A stretch of DNA of 13,264 bases, from positions 1-13,264 of the forward strand of contig CAJUTB010000052.1 in assembly GCA_910589315.1 (NCBI GenBank), in the 5' to 3' direction. Source of the stretch: an uncultured Oscillibacter sp. (GTDB taxonomy: Bacteria > Bacillota > Clostridia > Oscillospirales > Oscillospiraceae). A model generated the notes under the pieces. That model searched no databases, was not told the origin of the DNA, and worked only from the letters and a program-made list of their open reading frames with translations. Position numbers and translations under genes: made by a program. Positions 13,153-13,264 of this stretch are shown in pieces. Every line of letters begins with the position of its first letter. The first letter of the stretch is position 1.

Positions 13153-13264
13153 GGACGCGCCTCGCGGCGCGGGGGCAAGTCAGCCATTCGCAATGGCTGG
13201 TCCTTTTTTGAACCCCCCATTTTCTTTTCTCTGGCGAGAGAAAAGAAAACGGGCCGTTCACGGT
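13153..13264 (-). repeat. Modular hairpin repeat, copy 2 (short form, cut by window edge)
   Basis: This is the inverted copy of 873-1047. Bases 13247-13264 match 873-890 and 13153-13246 match 954-1047. The 63 bases present in copy 1 at 891-953 are absent. The three shared stems keep perfect pairing. The differences fall in the three-base loop of the AGCCATT stem and in one six-base linker (AAAAAA in place of GATTTT). The element continues beyond the window edge. Confidence 0.75.

Overview
The window looks like chromosomal DNA of a moderately GC-rich Gram-positive, probably a Clostridia member of the Oscillospiraceae/Ruminococcaceae type. The reasons are strong AGGAGG-type ribosome binding sites, a DUF4330 protein, a LysM-anchored secreted nucleotidase, a PAS-rich soluble hybrid histidine kinase and a paired short-chain CHR (chromate family) transporter. 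This assignment is inference from gene content. No rRNA, tRNA, CRISPR array, transposase or phage gene is visible.

Layout, left to right. A small lipoprotein (54-644, +) ends at a strong hairpin terminator. A roughly 400-base non-coding stretch follows and holds a modular hairpin-rich repeat (873-1047), which lies directly in front of a DUF1624-type membrane acyltransferase gene (1083-1817, +). That gene runs tail to tail into a 1050-residue hybrid histidine kinase (1802-4954, -), and the two coding regions overlap by 16 bases. Further right on the minus strand, in transcription order, are mnmE (7425-8816), birA (7346-6342) and two coupled CHR transporter subunits (6307-5729 and 5732-5112). 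These are housekeeping genes for tRNA wobble modification and biotin protein ligation, plus an anion transporter. A divergent promoter region at 8854-8943 separates mnmE from a plus-strand pair, a Nudix hydrolase (8980-9414) and a pyridoxamine/pyridoxal kinase (9480-10340). That pair ends at a perfect bidirectional terminator shared with the convergent secreted 5'-nucleotidase/LysM protein (10383-12356, -). Upstream of the nucleotidase is a DUF4330 membrane-anchored protein (12532-13011, -) with its own terminator.

The right edge (13050-13264) holds a near-consensus rightward promoter with a palindrome over its -35 box, then an inverted second copy of the repeat seen at 873-1047. That repeat is the main feature not explained by ordinary genes. 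It has three hairpins conserved in both copies, changes mostly in loops and linkers, and a 63-base two-hairpin module present in only one copy. The second notable point is that the kinase gene appears to use an intrinsic terminator embedded in the coding sequence of the convergent acyltransferase gene.

Most coding genes are ordinary chromosomal functions. No obvious defence, toxin or biosynthetic system was found.
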